Assembly (NCBI GenBank): GCA_028622995.1
Contig: JAJQJQ010000024.1
Location: 1-64,000, forward strand
Length of the DNA stretch: 64,000 nt
From: Panagrolaimus kolymaensis
Taxonomy: Eukaryota; Nematoda; Chromadorea; Rhabditida; Panagrolaimidae
Direction: 5' to 3'
In this document: one piece after another, positions 62,208 to 64,000 of the stretch
How the letters are laid out: every line of letters begins with the position of its first letter
Numbering within the stretch: position 1 is the stretch's first letter
Notes under the pieces: generated by a model
Database searches by the model: none
Told to the model about the DNA's origin: nothing
What the model saw: only the letters and a program-made list of their open reading frames with translations
Position numbers and translations under genes: made by a program

Positions 62208-62213
62208 AATAAA
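62208..62213 (+). terminator. Polyadenylation signal of the CARD gene
   Basis: AATAAA 134 nt after the CARD stop codon. Confidence 0.5.
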
Positions 62214-62336
62214 AAAAATTAAACACGTAAATAATCTTTATTTTTATCATTCAACACACATAAAACACCTTAATACAAGTAAATGAGTTATTGTTAGAAA
62301 TACCGGTATCTTAATTAATCACACATTCTACCATTT

Positions 62337-63851
62337 TTAGATCCCAAATACATTATTCTTTTTAACAGATGATTCTGAGACGGATGCTTCTTTATCAGCT
62401 TTAGGTTTTCTTGGTTTAGATGATTCAAAGAGAGCATAAAATTTCTTTGGTTTTGTTTCTTCACTTCCTTCAATTGAATTTTTAGAAGCAGCAGGAGTTT
62501 GTGGATCCACAATAACATCATCATCGAGAACAATAACTTCTGGTTCTTTCTTTACAGGTGGAGGTTGCAATGCAGGATTAAATACGAAGTTAACATTACC
62601 AAGATAGTCCATATCTTTCTTTGTCTTTGATGCATGTTCCATTTTCCACCAAAATGAATTGATTTTTTTTGCTAAGAGCTTGTAATATTCCTAAAATTTA
62701 TTTATGTACACAAGAGTGAAGCAAAAAGTACCAACTTTAAGTTCTTTTTCATGAATAATAACAGCTTCAGCAGGTCGACCATCTTCATATGCAAGCACAA
62801 CAGCTCCTTGCTTTATCTAAAACGCGAATTTTTTACATCGGAGTTAAGCGAACAAAATCTTACACGAGGCATATGAGAGTAAGCAGGATCAGTGTTGACA
62901 GCAACAATATATGATACAACTTGAAGAGGAACACCATAAAGTCGCTTAAGATCATTAACACCTTCATGCTTATATGAAGCACTACTAACAGTTTTCCAAT
63001 CAACAAGAGTTGGTATACCTCTAAAACGAAATCAAACATAAATTAAAGCTTCCTTTAGTAATAAAGTCACTCACTCAAGTTCAACTATAGCATCAAATCT
63101 TCCTTGATAGCAATAATAGTTATTCTTTGTTGCTTGTTCAATAGCCATCCAATCTCTATTAGGTATTTCTTTTAATAATGGAATAATTCCTTCAATATAG
63201 CCACGATTTTCTTCCAATGCTTTATCCTAAAAGTTTAGCCATTAACCAAAGAATATTCAAAAAAGCACGAACTTCAACAGCATCTTTGCAGGATTGATCA
63301 CTTATCTTTCCATTTTTCTTCAATTCTTCCAATAAATTTTTGATGGTACTATGAAAGTTTGTTCCTGATGCAGTTCTTTTACCCATATACTTTCTGAATT
63401 CAGCGAAGCCCATTTCTTCAACTTGCCGTTTTTGCCATTCATATAATTTTGTTTGATCTGGTTCAGTTGCATTCATTAAAGATGATACTGAAGGATATCT
63501 CCCAATAAGTTCCAAATTTGGTCCCATGCGTTTAGTCTAAAATTCATCATAGTTAAAACATAATCAACAAAAAGAAAATCTTCTAACCGTTGAAAAATTA
63601 GCAGCAAATTCCATTTTAGCTTCTTCATCAAACTTAGCTGGATCAATTGGCTTCAAATGTGGCGGAAGACTTGGTGTTATGTTTTTGACAATTGTTGGCA
63701 TAAGTGATGTACCATAGCGAAAACTTCGTAATGACATTGCACCTGAAAAACAAATTCATTGAATTAATAAAAGTAAAAAGACAAAAAGGCGATAATCGGT
63801 AAAACCTTTCTTCTTTTCAGGGTTTGATGACTGAAAATCCATAAAAGCCAT
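62337..63851 (-). CDS. MGME1-like PD-(D/E)XK nuclease with SUMO-interaction-like tail
   Basis: Seven exons (63851-63806, 63742-63588, 63536-63273, 63226-63075, 63020-62864, 62816-62736, 62690-62337), 402 residues. The core resembles mitochondrial genome maintenance exonuclease 1: GRFDAIVEL with Asp200, LVDWKT with Asp213 and Lys215, then PLQVVSYIVAVN (Gln239) and VVLAYEDGRPAEAV. MGME1 cuts single-stranded DNA flaps in mitochondria. Odd features: an extra ~100-residue C-terminal tail with EVIVLDDD (337-343), a good SUMO-interaction motif, Lys-rich patches and a KKFYALFE segment; the N-terminus (MAFMDFQSSNPEKKKG) is not a clear mitochondrial presequence, though Met at exon 2 (AMSLRSFRYGTSLM) begins a more presequence-like stretch. 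The protein could therefore have nuclear and mitochondrial forms. Confidence 0.85.
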
Positions 63852-64000
63852 TTTGTTAGTAAAGAAATGAATCAATCAATGAAACAAAGTAATAAGTTGG
63901 AAGGAATGAAGTTTTAAAAAATGTTGCGCGCTTTTTTTATGCAAAACATTGTTTCGACTCGAAACCAAACAAATTTCGAAATCATTCCTTTGAAAAAATG

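Overview
This is a 64 kb stretch of a very AT-rich (well over 70% by eye) animal nuclear genome, almost certainly a nematode. Genes are split into small exons by introns that are mostly about 45-60 nt, with GTAAG/GTATG donors and TTTTTAG or TTTTCAG acceptors. The gene content points the same way: a DMSR-type neuropeptide receptor, an ACR-16-like acetylcholine receptor alpha subunit, a tRNA-Leu(CAA) gene with an intron, expanded PP1-like phosphatases and Gly/Tyr-rich secreted peptides. I cannot place it to genus; a clade IV (Tylenchina) worm is only a guess.

Layout. 0-4 kb: a motor-less myosin V tail gene. 4.5-12.1 kb: a tandem pair of paralogous genes of unknown function, with duplicated flanks, enclosing an antisense protein kinase gene. 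12.7-14 kb: a broken GalNAc-transferase remnant and an orphan exon. 14-18.4 kb: non-coding DNA with one tRNA-like element. 18.4-29.1 kb: the densest part, with an acetylcholine receptor subunit, SRP14, three small unrecognised genes, a meiotic HORMA-domain gene and a GTPBP1/2-type GTPase that holds an antisense tRNA-Leu in its last intron. 31.6-34.2 kb: the peptide GPCR. 34.2-43.0 kb: a gene desert with a 995-bp hAT-like non-autonomous transposon (15-bp inverted ends, 8-bp target duplication), a tRNA-like element and a small RPL41-like ORF. 43.0-48.4 kb: a second tRNA-Leu, a third tRNA-like element, an intronless secreted metalloprotease-like gene of the basic secretory protein (BSP) family, and three small secreted low-complexity proteins. 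48.7-52.8 kb: a tandem pair of PP1-like phosphatases. 52.8-60.5 kb: gene desert. 60.5-63.9 kb: a CARD-only protein gene with an antisense WAP-domain gene nested in its intron, then an MGME1-like nuclease.

No operon-like or pathway-level organisation ties the window together. The most notable points are the three tRNA-like Pol III elements with abnormal anticodon regions, the intronless BSP-family gene (possible horizontal transfer), the CARD-only/WAP nested pair, the duplicated unknown genes with different N-termini, and the hAT element. All gene models were spliced by hand: I checked that exon phases join, that joined frames stay open and that family motifs line up, but no alignment or transcript data were available.
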